Assembly (NCBI RefSeq): GCF_004403065.1
Contig: NZ_SOHA01000001.1
Location: 62,001 to 126,000 of the forward strand
Direction of reading: 5' to 3'
DNA from: Cryobacterium cryoconiti
GTDB taxonomy: Bacteria > Actinomycetota > Actinomycetes > Actinomycetales > Microbacteriaceae
DNA: 64,000 nt
The notes below the pieces were generated by a model that saw only the letters and a list, made by a program, of their open reading frames with translations, had not been told where the DNA came from and ran no database searches. How positions within the stretch are numbered: the stretch's first letter is position 1; each line of letters opens with the position of its first letter. Both the position numbers and the translations under genes were made by a program. This document shows positions 43,653-51,540 of this stretch, in pieces.

Positions 43653-45882
43653 CCTCGGCGACGGATGCGGAGGCATCCGCCCCACGGATGCCGGTCGCCC
43701 CGGCCATGTGCTTGACCCGGGAGGTGATCTCCGTGTGCCGGCCGTGCACCATGGGGCGGGCCTGCGGGTTGCCGAGGTACCCGCAGGTGCGCTTGACGAC
43801 GTCGCAGGTCATCGGGTCGGAGTTGTGGCATTCGGGGCATTCGAACCCGCGCTCGGTGGCGTCGAAGTCGCCCGAGAAGCCGCAGGCGTAGCACCGGTCG
43901 ATCGGAGTGTTGGTGCCGAGGTAACCGACGCGGTCATAGGAGTAATCCCAGACGGCCTCGAGGGCCTTGGGGTTCTGCTGCAGGATCGGGTACTCGCAGT
44001 AGTGGATGAATCCACCCGAGGAGAACGTCGGGTAGACCTTCTCGAAGTCCAGCTTCTCAAACGGCGTCGGGTTCTTGCGCACGTCGTAGTGGAAGCTGTT
44101 GGTGTAGTAGTCCTTGTCGGTGATGTTCGGCACGGAGCCGAACTTCTCGGTGTCGAGGCGGCAGAACCGGTCGGTCAGGCTCTCGCTCGGCGTCGAGTAC
44201 ACGCTGAACTGGTAGCCGTACTCGTTGCTCCACGCCGTGGTGCGCTCGTGCAGGGTGCGCAGGATGTCGATGGTGAAGTCCCGCGCCTCGGTGTTCGATT
44301 CCCAGTCGCCGCCGTAGAACGCCGCAGCCACCTCGTACAGGCCGATGTACCCCAGGGACACGGTGGCGCGCTTGTTCTTGAAGAGGGTGTCGACGGGCTG
44401 GCCGGCATGGAGATGCTGGCCGAAGGCACCGTAGACGTAGAGGATCGGGGCGTTCTGCGGGGTTGCCTCCTTGCACCGCTCGATTCGGAAGAGCAGGGCG
44501 TCGCGCGCCGTGCTCACCCGTTCGGCGAGAATGCTCCAGAACCTGTCCTTGTCGCCGGCGGCCTCCAGGGCGATCCGGGGCAGGTTGAGCGTCACGACGC
44601 CGAGGTTCATCCGGCCCTCGGAGACGTCGTTGCCGTTCTCGTCGGTCCAGCCCTGCAGGAAGGAGCGGCAGCCCATCGGCACCTTGAAGCTGCCGGTGAG
44701 TTCGACGATCTTGTCGTAGTTGAGGATGTCCGGGTACATCCGCTTGGTGGAGCATTCCAGCGCCAGCTGCTTGATGTCGTAGTTCGGGTCGGTCGAGTCG
44801 AGGTTCAGGCCCCGCTTGACGGTGAAGATCAGCTTCGGGAAGATCGCGGTGCGCTTCTCGCTGCCCAGCCCCTCGATCCGGATCTGCAGAATCGCCTTCT
44901 GGATCTCGCGCTCGAACCAGCTGGTGCCGAGTCCGAAGCCGAGCGAGGTGAAGGGAGTCTGACCGTTCGAGGTGAACAGGGTGTTGATCTCGTATTCGAG
45001 GCTCTGCATCGCATCGTAGATGTCCTTGAGGGTCTTCTCCTCGGCGTAGGACTGGTGCAGCGTCTCGTCCGCGATCCACTTGCGGGCGTCGGCCAGGTGC
45101 TTCTCGAGGTTTCTCTCGGCGTAGGGGGCGAGGACCTCGTCGATCCGGTTGCCCGAGCATCCGCCGTACTGGGTTGAGGACACGTTCGCGATGATCTGGG
45201 AGATCTGCGCCGTCGCCGTCTGGACCGACCGGGGCGGGTCGACGTCGGCGTTGCCGATGCGGAAACCCTGGCTCAGCATCGTCTTGAAGTCGATGAGGCA
45301 GCAGTTGGTCATCGGCGCATAAGGGTGGTAGTCGAGGTCGTGGTAGTGCAGGTCGCCCTTCTGGTGGGCGTTGGCCACGTGCGGGGGCAGCATTTTCAGG
45401 CCGATGGCCTTGCCGACGGCTCCGGCGGTCAGGTCGCGCTGGGTGTTGAAGACATCGCTGTCCTTGTTGGCGTTCTCGTTGACGACCGACTGGTCTTTGC
45501 TGATTAATTTGACGATCGAATGGTTAATGTCCGTGGCTTTGCTGCGTGCGAAGTCCCGCTGGATGCGGTAATTGATGTAGGCCTCGGCGGCGTCGTATTC
45601 CTTGCTGTCCAGCAGGGCGTGTTCCACGATGTTCTGCACCTCGTAGATCTTTATATCGACCGTGAAGCGGGAGGCTATCTCACGATTGACACGAGCGACC
45701 AGATCGCGGATGGTGCGGTGCGTGAGCGGGGTCAGTTCGCCGTCGACCTCCGTGAAGCTCTTGGCCAGTGCCGCGTAGATGCGGGCGTCATCGAAGGCGA
45801 GCCGGCGGCCATCCCGTTTGGCCACCATGAGCGTACTCAGAGTGTTCCCCGTCGTGAGGGTTCCTGCGCCGGGATCATCCAT
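43645..45882 (-). CDS. nrdD: Anaerobic ribonucleoside-triphosphate reductase
   Basis: 745 residues. An N-terminal ATP-cone (LMVAKRDGRRLAFDDARIYA) gives allosteric control. The catalytic domain includes CCLIDFKTML and GCSGNRID. The C-terminal zinc site CYACGF...CPEC precedes the glycyl-radical loop KRTCGYLGNP. It makes dNTPs from NTPs without oxygen. ATG 45882 (MDDPGAGTLTTGN) is chosen; the frame runs to 45960 with no clear ribosome site for either option. nrdG follows with an 8-base overlap. Confidence 0.95.
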   Translation of the reverse strand: MDDPGAGTLTTGNTLSTLMVAKRDGRRLAFDDARIYAALAKSFTEVDGELTPLTHRTIRDLVARVNREIASRFTVDIKIYEVQNIVEHALLDSKEYDAAEAYINYRIQRDFARSKATDINHSIVKLISKDQSVVNENANKDSDVFNTQRDLTAGAVGKAIGLKMLPPHVANAHQKGDLHYHDLDYHPYAPMTNCCLIDFKTMLSQGFRIGNADVDPPRSVQTATAQISQIIANVSSTQYGGCSGNRIDEVLAPYAERNLEKHLADARKWIADETLHQSYAEEKTLKDIYDAMQSLEYEINTLFTSNGQTPFTSLGFGLGTSWFEREIQKAILQIRIEGLGSEKRTAIFPKLIFTVKRGLNLDSTDPNYDIKQLALECSTKRMYPDILNYDKIVELTGSFKVPMGCRSFLQGWTDENGNDVSEGRMNLGVVTLNLPRIALEAAGDKDRFWSILAERVSTARDALLFRIERCKEATPQNAPILYVYGAFGQHLHAGQPVDTLFKNKRATVSLGYIGLYEVAAAFYGGDWESNTEARDFTIDILRTLHERTTAWSNEYGYQFSVYSTPSESLTDRFCRLDTEKFGSVPNITDKDYYTNSFHYDVRKNPTPFEKLDFEKVYPTFSSGGFIHYCEYPILQQNPKALEAVWDYSYDRVGYLGTNTPIDRCYACGFSGDFDATERGFECPECHNSDPMTCDVVKRTCGYLGNPQARPMVHGRHTEITSRVKHMAGATGIRGADASASVAEDA

Positions 45883-45957
45883 TTTCAACACTCTGTGCCA
45901 TCTCCTTGGGTCAGCACCCACGACATTCGGGCGGGGGGTTGAGCCGGGCGAAGGAAC

Positions 45958-45991
45958 CATATCTAGTGGTTGGGGTGTGATCTACATACTA
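45958..45991. promoter_or_regulatory. Possible weak NrdR-like boxes upstream of nrdD
   Basis: On the minus strand CTAGATATGG (45958-45967) fits about eight of ten core positions of the NrdR consensus, and TAGTATGTAG (45982-45991) fits about seven. The spacing is about 25 bases between starts, shorter than the usual three helical turns, so this is a weak call. Confidence 0.2.
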
Positions 45992-46079
45992 CCTGTGGTG
46001 GTTGGCGGTCGTTCGCTGCGGCTCGCCGTCAACACGTCCCCGTTGGCGGGCCGGCTGCGGGGCGACGTACGATCAGTGC

Positions 46080-47012
46080 ATGCCACCGCCGTCCCCGTTG
46101 CCCCGGCGCCACGGGCTCGAAGCCGCGTGGGTGTGCACGCCGGAGCGGGATCGCGAGCGGCCGCATCCGTGGCCGACCATGGGAGCCTGGCTGCTCGAGC
46201 GTCTTGCCGGGTTCGTGGACGTCGCCGGGTTTCTGGCCGACGAGCGCTTCGTCTATCAATCGGGCACGCCGGTCGTCGGCGACGACCCCTACGGCCCGTA
46301 CACCTTCGTCTGGTTTCACCGCGATCTCGCCGAGGAGACAGTGGTGCCCGGGATCATCCACGTGGTGCATCAGGATGCCCGCCTCGTTGTGATCGACAAA
46401 CCCGCCTTTCTCTCCAGCATCCCGCGCGGCCGGCATGTTGTGCAGAGCGTGGTGGTGCGCCTGCGTGCCGAGTTGGGACTGCCCGAGCTTTCACCGTTGC
46501 ATCGCCTGGATCGGGTGACGTCGGGACTGCTGGTCCTGGCGACGGAGCGACGCTGGCGCGGGGAGTATCAATCGATGTTCCAACGCGGTGAGATCGACAA
46601 GACCTATCGTGCGCTGGCTCCGCTGCGGCCGGATCTGGAGTTCCCGGTCACTGTGCAGAACCACCTCGTCACCCGGCGGGGTCAGTGGCAGGCCGAGGTG
46701 ACCGACGAGCCGGCCAATGCCGAGTCGCTGATCGAGCTGGAGACCGTTCTGCAGGGCACGGCCGTCTATCGGCTGACGCCGCGCACCGGACGCACACACC
46801 AGCTGCGGATGCACATGCTGGGCCTCGGCATCCCCATCGTCGACGACCCGCTGTACCCCGTCGTTCTGCCCGTCGCGATCGACGATTTCACCCGGCCGCT
46901 GCAACTCCTGGCCAGTGCGGTGGCTTTCACCGATCCGATCGACGGGGGAGCGCGCCGGTTCGAGAGCGTGCGCATGCTGCCGCTGCAGGCCGAGGTGGGC
47001 GCCTGTGGTTGA
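46080..47012 (+). CDS. RluA-type RNA pseudouridine synthase
   Basis: 310 residues. The catalytic motif is LHRLDRVTSGLLVLA with nucleophile Asp144; IHVVHQDARLVVIDKPAFL and PRTGRTHQLRMHMLGLGIPI are the other family motifs. It isomerises uridine in ribosomal or transfer RNA; the target site cannot be predicted. There is no S4 domain. The start at ATG 46080 removes an implausible upstream extension. The stop codon TGA (47010-47012) lies inside the first unit of the downstream 23-base repeat array, so the repeat has supplied the natural end. Confidence 0.9.
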   Translation: MPPPSPLPRRHGLEAAWVCTPERDRERPHPWPTMGAWLLERLAGFVDVAGFLADERFVYQSGTPVVGDDPYGPYTFVWFHRDLAEETVVPGIIHVVHQDARLVVIDKPAFLSSIPRGRHVVQSVVVRLRAELGLPELSPLHRLDRVTSGLLVLATERRWRGEYQSMFQRGEIDKTYRALAPLRPDLEFPVTVQNHLVTRRGQWQAEVTDEPANAESLIELETVLQGTAVYRLTPRTGRTHQLRMHMLGLGIPIVDDPLYPVVLPVAIDDFTRPLQLLASAVAFTDPIDGGARRFESVRMLPLQAEVGACG

Positions 47013-47165
47013 GCCTGTCGGAACCCGGTGGTTGAGCCTGTCGAAACCCGGTGGTTGAGCCTGTCGAAACCCGGTGGTTGAGCTTGCCGAAACCCGGTGG
47101 TTGAGCCTGTCGAAACCCGGTGGTTGAGCCTGTCGAAACCCGGTGGTTGAGCCTGTCGAAACCCG
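47005..47165. repeat. Seven-copy 23-bp tandem array
   Basis: Seven head-to-tail units of 23 bases, each containing GGTTGAGCCTGTCGAAACC or a one- or two-base variant, begin at 47005, 47028, 47051, 47074, 47097, 47120 and 47143. The first unit has GGAACC for GAAACC and the fourth has TTGCC for CTGTC. There are no spacers, so this is not a CRISPR array. Each core has GGTT/AACC ends. Confidence 0.95.
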
Positions 47166-47261
47166 CCCGAACGCCTGGTGCTCGCGAGAACGGATGTCCG
47201 CGCGCGCCGCGCGCACGTCGACGCTCAGAACAAATTACTTTCGATGTCTATTCGAAAAGTA

Positions 47262-47290
47262 TTGACTCTAGTCTCGAACACGTTTACTAT
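47262..47290 (+). promoter_or_regulatory. Promoter of the DUF222-HNH gene, leaderless
   Basis: TTGACT (47262-47267) and TACTAT (47285-47290) are separated by exactly 17 bases in an AT-rich patch. Seven bases past the -10 element is 47297, the A of the start codon. The mRNA would therefore begin at ATG, and no Shine-Dalgarno sequence is present. Confidence 0.65.
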
Positions 47291-47296
47291 TGAGGC

Positions 47297-48814
47297 ATGG
47301 CAGGAGCCCCCACTCCGCACCACCCCACCGCCTCCACCCAGGCGGTGACTTCCCTCGTGCAGCAGCTCCAGCAGGCGCGTGATCTGGCCGCGTCCGTGCT
47401 GGACTCGGTCTCCTTCTCCTTGCTGAACGAGGCGGATGCGATGGCGGTGCTCGGCACGGTCGAAGATCTGGGGCGTCGGGTCGATGCTGCGAGGGTCGCC
47501 TCCGCCGCCGACATTTCGGTGCGGTCCCGCCGCATCCTCGGCCACGACTCGTTGGCCTACAAGAACGGGGCCTCCAGCGGTACCGACCTGATCACCCGCT
47601 TGGCCCTCATCTCCGCCCGGGAAGCGACCCGGCGGGTGCGGCTGGGCGACAACGTCACCCCGCGCCTGGCCGGCACCAGCGTGTTGCCGCCGTACTACCC
47701 GGCCGTGGCGGATGCCCTCACCGCCGGTGATCTCGGTGTCGACGCGGCCGAGAACATCGTCACGGCCCTCGACAAGATCGCCGCCCGGGTCGCACCCGAC
47801 GACCTCGGCACCGCCGAGCGGGCTTTGGTCGGAGCTGCGACCGGGGCCGTCACCGAGGAAACCGTCGGGCTTCCCGGCGAAGGGTTCGCGTTCCCCGCCG
47901 ATCTGGTGCGCGGCATCGCCACGCAGTGGCAGGCCCGCCTCGACCCTGACGGTACCGCCCCGAACGAGCCCGTCGCCGAGGCCCGCAGCACCGTCGGGTT
48001 CGGGCTGTTCCGTGACGGCCTCTACCCTTTGCGGGGCGGGGTCACCCCTGAGCTTCGCGGCATCATGAACGGCATCTTCGACACGTATCTCTCCGCCCAT
48101 GCCGCGCCGGCGTTCCCCACCGAAGAAGAGCAGGCGCGCATGGACTCGGGTCAGCTCATCCCGGGTGCGGAAGCCGCGGCCCTGAGCGACGATCGTAACG
48201 GCGGCCAGAAGCGCGCCGACATCCTCCGCGGGGTGTTCGAGGCCGCCACCCGCGACGCGGGAACCCCGACCATGGGCGGTGCGGCGCCCACGGTCATGAT
48301 CCACGTGAACCAGGCCGACCTCGCTGCCGGCCGCGGTGTGGGCTGGATCGACGGCGTCGACGCTCCCGTCTCGCTGAAAACCGTGAAGCAGGCCCTCTGC
48401 GCGGGCGGGTTCCAGGAGATCCTGTTCGGCGAGAACAACGAGGTCCTCACCCTGAGCACCGAGAAACGTTTCTTCAACCGGGCCCAGCGCCGCGCCATCG
48501 CCGCCCGCGATGGGGGCTGCGCCATCACGGGCTGCACCGTGCCCGCAGCCTGGTGCGAGGTGCACCACGTCATCCCCTGGTACCAAGGCGGGAAAACCGA
48601 CATCGGCAACGGGGTGTTGCTGTGCTGGTACCACCACCACAGCATCGACACGTCGGGCTGGGAAATCCGCATGATCCGCGGCAAACCCGAAGTCAGGGCA
48701 CCGTACTGCTACGACCCCACCCGAATCTGGCGGCCCGCGGGAGCACATCGGGCGGGGGCTGGTCCCGGGTCTCGACAGGCTCGGTCTCGACAAGCTCGAC
48801 CAACGTCGACGTGA
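47297..48814 (+). CDS. DUF222 / HNH endonuclease domain protein (13E12 repeat family)
   Basis: 505 residues. The N-terminal two thirds are the DUF222 domain (for example NEADAMAVLGTVEDLGRRVD and LPPYYPAVADALTAGDLGVD). The C-terminal HNH nuclease has CAITGCTVPAAWCEVHHVIP, then GGKTDIGNGVLLCWYHHHSI. Such genes are multi-copy in many actinobacteria and are thought to be mobile or selfish, though the function is unproven. The last roughly 20 residues (GPGSRQARSRQARPTST) are encoded by the downstream repeat array and are not conserved family sequence. Repeat arrays flank the gene on both sides. A consensus promoter starts transcription at the ATG. Confidence 0.9.
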   Translation: MAGAPTPHHPTASTQAVTSLVQQLQQARDLAASVLDSVSFSLLNEADAMAVLGTVEDLGRRVDAARVASAADISVRSRRILGHDSLAYKNGASSGTDLITRLALISAREATRRVRLGDNVTPRLAGTSVLPPYYPAVADALTAGDLGVDAAENIVTALDKIAARVAPDDLGTAERALVGAATGAVTEETVGLPGEGFAFPADLVRGIATQWQARLDPDGTAPNEPVAEARSTVGFGLFRDGLYPLRGGVTPELRGIMNGIFDTYLSAHAAPAFPTEEEQARMDSGQLIPGAEAAALSDDRNGGQKRADILRGVFEAATRDAGTPTMGGAAPTVMIHVNQADLAAGRGVGWIDGVDAPVSLKTVKQALCAGGFQEILFGENNEVLTLSTEKRFFNRAQRRAIAARDGGCAITGCTVPAAWCEVHHVIPWYQGGKTDIGNGVLLCWYHHHSIDTSGWEIRMIRGKPEVRAPYCYDPTRIWRPAGAHRAGAGPGSRQARSRQARPTST

Positions 48815-48963
48815 GTTCCCGGGGGCAGGTCGCCTGGGTCTCGACAGGCTCGACCAGCGTCAGCGTGAGTCCTTGGGGTCGGGTCGCCTGGGTCTCGACA
48901 GGCTCGACCAGCGTCAGCGTGAGTTCTTGGGGGCGGGTCGCCTGGGTCTCGACAGGCTCGACC
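48768..48963. repeat. 54-bp-period repeat array downstream of the HNH gene
   Basis: The core GGTCTCGACAGGCTCGACC or a variant recurs at 48783, 48837, 48891 and 48945, exactly 54 bases apart, with an extra partial core at 48768. Between cores is a conserved stretch containing CGTGAGTTCTTGGGGGCGGG. The core is the reverse complement, with a few changes, of the 23-bp unit at 47005-47165. Fifty-four bases is 18 codons, so the minus strand reads open as an 18-residue repeat, which I do not regard as a gene. Confidence 0.9.
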
Positions 48964-49033
48964 TCGGGCTGGTCCACCGCCTGTCCGGGCGGCTCAGGCC
49001 GCCACTGCCAGTGGAACGTGCCACTCTGGTCAC

Positions 49034-49456
49034 ATGGATCTGGAGGTGTCGCCCGCGCTCACCATCCCCGAGCGCGAACTCGGCTGGAGGTTCTCACGGT
49101 CGTCCGGACCGGGCGGCCAGCACGTCAACACGTCCGACAGCCGCGTCGAACTCTTCTGGAACGTCGCCGAGTCGTCGACACTGTCCGACGACCAGCGGAT
49201 GCGCCTGCTCGCCCGCCTCGCCAAGCGTCTTGTCGACGGCGTGATCACCGTGACGGCATCCGAGCGGCGCTCCCAGCTGCGCAACCGTGAACTCGCCCTG
49301 GCGAAACTCGCCGATCTCGTGGCTGCGGGTCTGGCTCCCGACGCGCCTCAGCGCCGCCCGACCAAACCCACCCGGGGTTCGGGCCGGCGGCACCTCGCCG
49401 CAAAGCAACAGCGCTCGGCCACCAAGAAACAGCGCCAGCGGCCGTCCGCCGAATAG
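49034..49456 (+). CDS. arfB: Peptidyl-tRNA hydrolase ArfB (YaeJ-type release factor)
   Basis: 140 residues. The GGQ peptidyl-tRNA hydrolysis motif is at residues 27-29 in SRSSGPGGQHVNTSDSRVEL. The C-terminal tail is basic and disordered (HLAAKQQRSATKKQRQR), the part that enters the empty mRNA channel of stalled ribosomes. It frees ribosomes stalled on truncated mRNA without needing a stop codon. Translation starts at ATG 49034. The gene is independent, 71 bases past the end of the repeat array. Confidence 0.94.
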   Translation: MDLEVSPALTIPERELGWRFSRSSGPGGQHVNTSDSRVELFWNVAESSTLSDDQRMRLLARLAKRLVDGVITVTASERRSQLRNRELALAKLADLVAAGLAPDAPQRRPTKPTRGSGRRHLAAKQQRSATKKQRQRPSAE

Positions 49457-49526
49457 CCGCGCTGCCGCGCAGCTGCGAGGCCGAGTAGCCGCGCAGCCGA
49501 TTAACTAACCTCCCTGGGCAGTACAG

Positions 49527-51413
49527 CTAGCGCAGCACCAGCAGCATCTGCCGGAAGAAGGCGGCCAGCTCAGCGGTCGCCGTCAGAGGCAGAACGGCCG
49601 CCACGTACATGTCCGGGCGCACCACCACGACGGCACCCCCGCGGTCGATGCCGCGCAGCTCGAACACGTCGCTCTCCGGGTCGGTCGCGTAGAGCTTCTC
49701 GTAGTCGATCAACTCGTACGGGCCCGTTATCGGCAGGAACGCGCGGGGCACACGACCAAGATCTACGCCGGTGTGCTCCTGCTGGTACACGACCTTCACG
49801 TCGAAGACACTGTCGATGTCGGTCCCGCCGGGGGTGTGCGCGAGCAGCGGCGACTCCGGCGACGTCTGGATCCACTGGGCCCAGTCGGACAGCGCCGATG
49901 CCTCACCGGATGCCGCGGCATCCGCGAACGCATACACGCGCCACCGGCCGTCGGCCCGGTGGTGGTGCCCGAGTTGCACGGGATTGGCGTCAGCGACGCG
50001 CACCACCGGTGCGGACTTGAAGCGCTTGCCGAGCGGGAACCCGGTCGCCAGACCCTGGTGGGTGGCCTCGCCGATCAGCATCGACGGCGGGTACTGCGTC
50101 ATGAAACCGGACGGGAACTCGGCGGTCTGCGTGTAGAACTCCTCCAGCGGAACCTCGAGGTCCTCCGACTTCGTCGCCATCAGGGTCGACCAGGTCTTGT
50201 CGAAGTCGATCAGGTTCTTCGCGATCACCTGGCGCTCGGCCGAGTAGGTGCCCAGCAGGGATTCGGGGCTGCGGCCCTCGAGCACATGGCCGAGCTTCCA
50301 GGCCAGGTTGAAGCCGTCCTGCATCGACACGTTCATGCCCTGGCCGGCCTTGGCGCTGTGCGTGTGGCAGGCGTCCCCGGTGATGAAGACCCGCGGCATC
50401 CGGGTGCCGATCTCTGCGGGGAGGACGTCGTCGAACCGGTCGGTGAGGCGGTGGCCCACCTCGTAGACGCTGTTCCAGGCGACATTCTTCACGTCGAGTG
50501 TGTAGGGGTGAATGATGCCGTTCGCCTTGGCGATGATCTCGTCGATCGTGGTCTTGCGCACGGCGCCGTTGTCGTCGGCGGCCACCTCGCCCAGGTCGAC
50601 ATACATGCGGAACAGTGATCCGCCCTCACGCGGAATGAGCAGGATGTTGCCGCCCGACTCGGACTGGATGGCGCACTTCAGGCGGATGTCCGGGAAGTCC
50701 GTGACCGCGAGCACATCCATCACGCCCCAGGCATGCCGGGCCTGGTCGCCGGCGAGCGTGCAGCCGATCGACTCGCGCACGGCACTGCGGGCACCGTCGG
50801 CACCCACCACGTACTTGGCGTGCACGACGCGCTCCTGGCCTGCCCGCTCCCCGGTGGTGTGCACGAGCGTCACCGTGACGGGGTACTCACCCTCATCGGT
50901 GTTCACCAGGCGGCGGAAGTCGTAGCCGAAATCCGGTTCCATGCGCGTGGGGGAATATGCCATGACCTCGGCGAAGTAGTCGAGCACGCGCGCCTGGTTG
51001 ACGATCAGGTGCGGGAACTCGCTGATGCCGGTGGGGTCGTCCACGGCACGGGCCGAACGGATGATGCGGGTCACGTCCGTGGGATCCGGCGTCCAGAAGG
51101 CCATCTCCGTGATGCGGTAGGCCTCGGCGATGATGCGCTCCGCGAAACCGAAGGCCTGGAAGGTCTCGACGCTGCGCGCCTGGATGCCGTCGGCCTGCCC
51201 GATCGCGAGGCGCTCGCCCCGGCGCTCCACGATGCGGGTCGTGATCCCGGGGAACTGGGAGAGCTGGGCGGCGGTGATCATGCCGGCCGGCCCCGTGCCG
51301 ACGATGAGCACGTCGACGTTCTCGGGCAACTCGTCGGGGCGGTCGATTCCCACGCCGGCGGCGTCATGGATGCGGGGATCGGTGGACACGTATCCGTGGT
51401 GGTGGAACTGCAC
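49527..51413 (-). CDS. FAD-dependent aromatic hydroxylase, MobA/phenol-2-monooxygenase type
   Basis: 628 residues. FAD motif VDVLIVGTGPAGMITAAQLS, the GD motif VFITGDACHTHSAKAGQGMN, and the middle segment RYVVGADGARS-type sequence VVGADGARSAVRES. The C-terminal thioredoxin-like domain includes LGHHHRADGRWRVYAFAD and VFELRGIDRGGAVVVVRPDM. These regions match 3-hydroxybenzoate 4-monooxygenase (MobA), which yields protocatechuate, as closely as phenol hydroxylase; the substrate is not proven. GTG 51413 is preceded by GAGGAAG and gives the MobA-like start QFHHHGY. A perfect IclR-type palindrome lies upstream. No ring-cleavage genes are adjacent. Confidence 0.9.
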   Translation of the reverse strand: MQFHHHGYVSTDPRIHDAAGVGIDRPDELPENVDVLIVGTGPAGMITAAQLSQFPGITTRIVERRGERLAIGQADGIQARSVETFQAFGFAERIIAEAYRITEMAFWTPDPTDVTRIIRSARAVDDPTGISEFPHLIVNQARVLDYFAEVMAYSPTRMEPDFGYDFRRLVNTDEGEYPVTVTLVHTTGERAGQERVVHAKYVVGADGARSAVRESIGCTLAGDQARHAWGVMDVLAVTDFPDIRLKCAIQSESGGNILLIPREGGSLFRMYVDLGEVAADDNGAVRKTTIDEIIAKANGIIHPYTLDVKNVAWNSVYEVGHRLTDRFDDVLPAEIGTRMPRVFITGDACHTHSAKAGQGMNVSMQDGFNLAWKLGHVLEGRSPESLLGTYSAERQVIAKNLIDFDKTWSTLMATKSEDLEVPLEEFYTQTAEFPSGFMTQYPPSMLIGEATHQGLATGFPLGKRFKSAPVVRVADANPVQLGHHHRADGRWRVYAFADAAASGEASALSDWAQWIQTSPESPLLAHTPGGTDIDSVFDVKVVYQQEHTGVDLGRVPRAFLPITGPYELIDYEKLYATDPESDVFELRGIDRGGAVVVVRPDMYVAAVLPLTATAELAAFFRQMLLVLR

Positions 51414-51451
51414 GGCTTCCTCACTTCTTTGTGGGCTGCGTTGGCGCGAGC

Positions 51452-51470
51452 GTGTTCGATAATCGAACAC
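51452..51470. promoter_or_regulatory. IclR-type palindromic operator upstream of the MobA-like gene
   Basis: GTGTTCGATAATCGAACAC is a perfect 19-bp palindrome, matching the GTTCGATAATCGAAC style of IclR-family (PcaR-like) sites that control protocatechuate and 3-hydroxybenzoate genes. It lies 39 bases before the GTG. A partial copy, GTTCTATTATCGC, follows at 51474-51486, and an imperfect palindrome GGATCATATATCATCC is at 51492-51507. No IclR gene is in the window. Confidence 0.65.
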
Positions 51471-51540
51471 GAAGTTCTATTATCGCTTGTTGGATCATAT
51501 ATCATCCTGGCGTCCAGGACCAGATCCTCCGGAGGGGGAC

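Noticed and set aside
43708..45177. 489-codon open frame antisense to nrdD
   Set aside because: Its sequence is Val/Glu/Gly-rich shadow coding typical of the reverse strand of GC-rich genes. nrdD is fully conserved here.
47005..47165. Tandem 23-bp units considered as a CRISPR array
   Set aside because: Units are directly adjacent with no spacers, and there are no cas genes.
48693..48977. Minus-strand frame reading an 18-residue repeat (VEPVETQATRPQ type)
   Set aside because: The repeat period is a multiple of three, so the open frame follows from the DNA repeat. No ribosome site and no conserved sequence outside the repeat.
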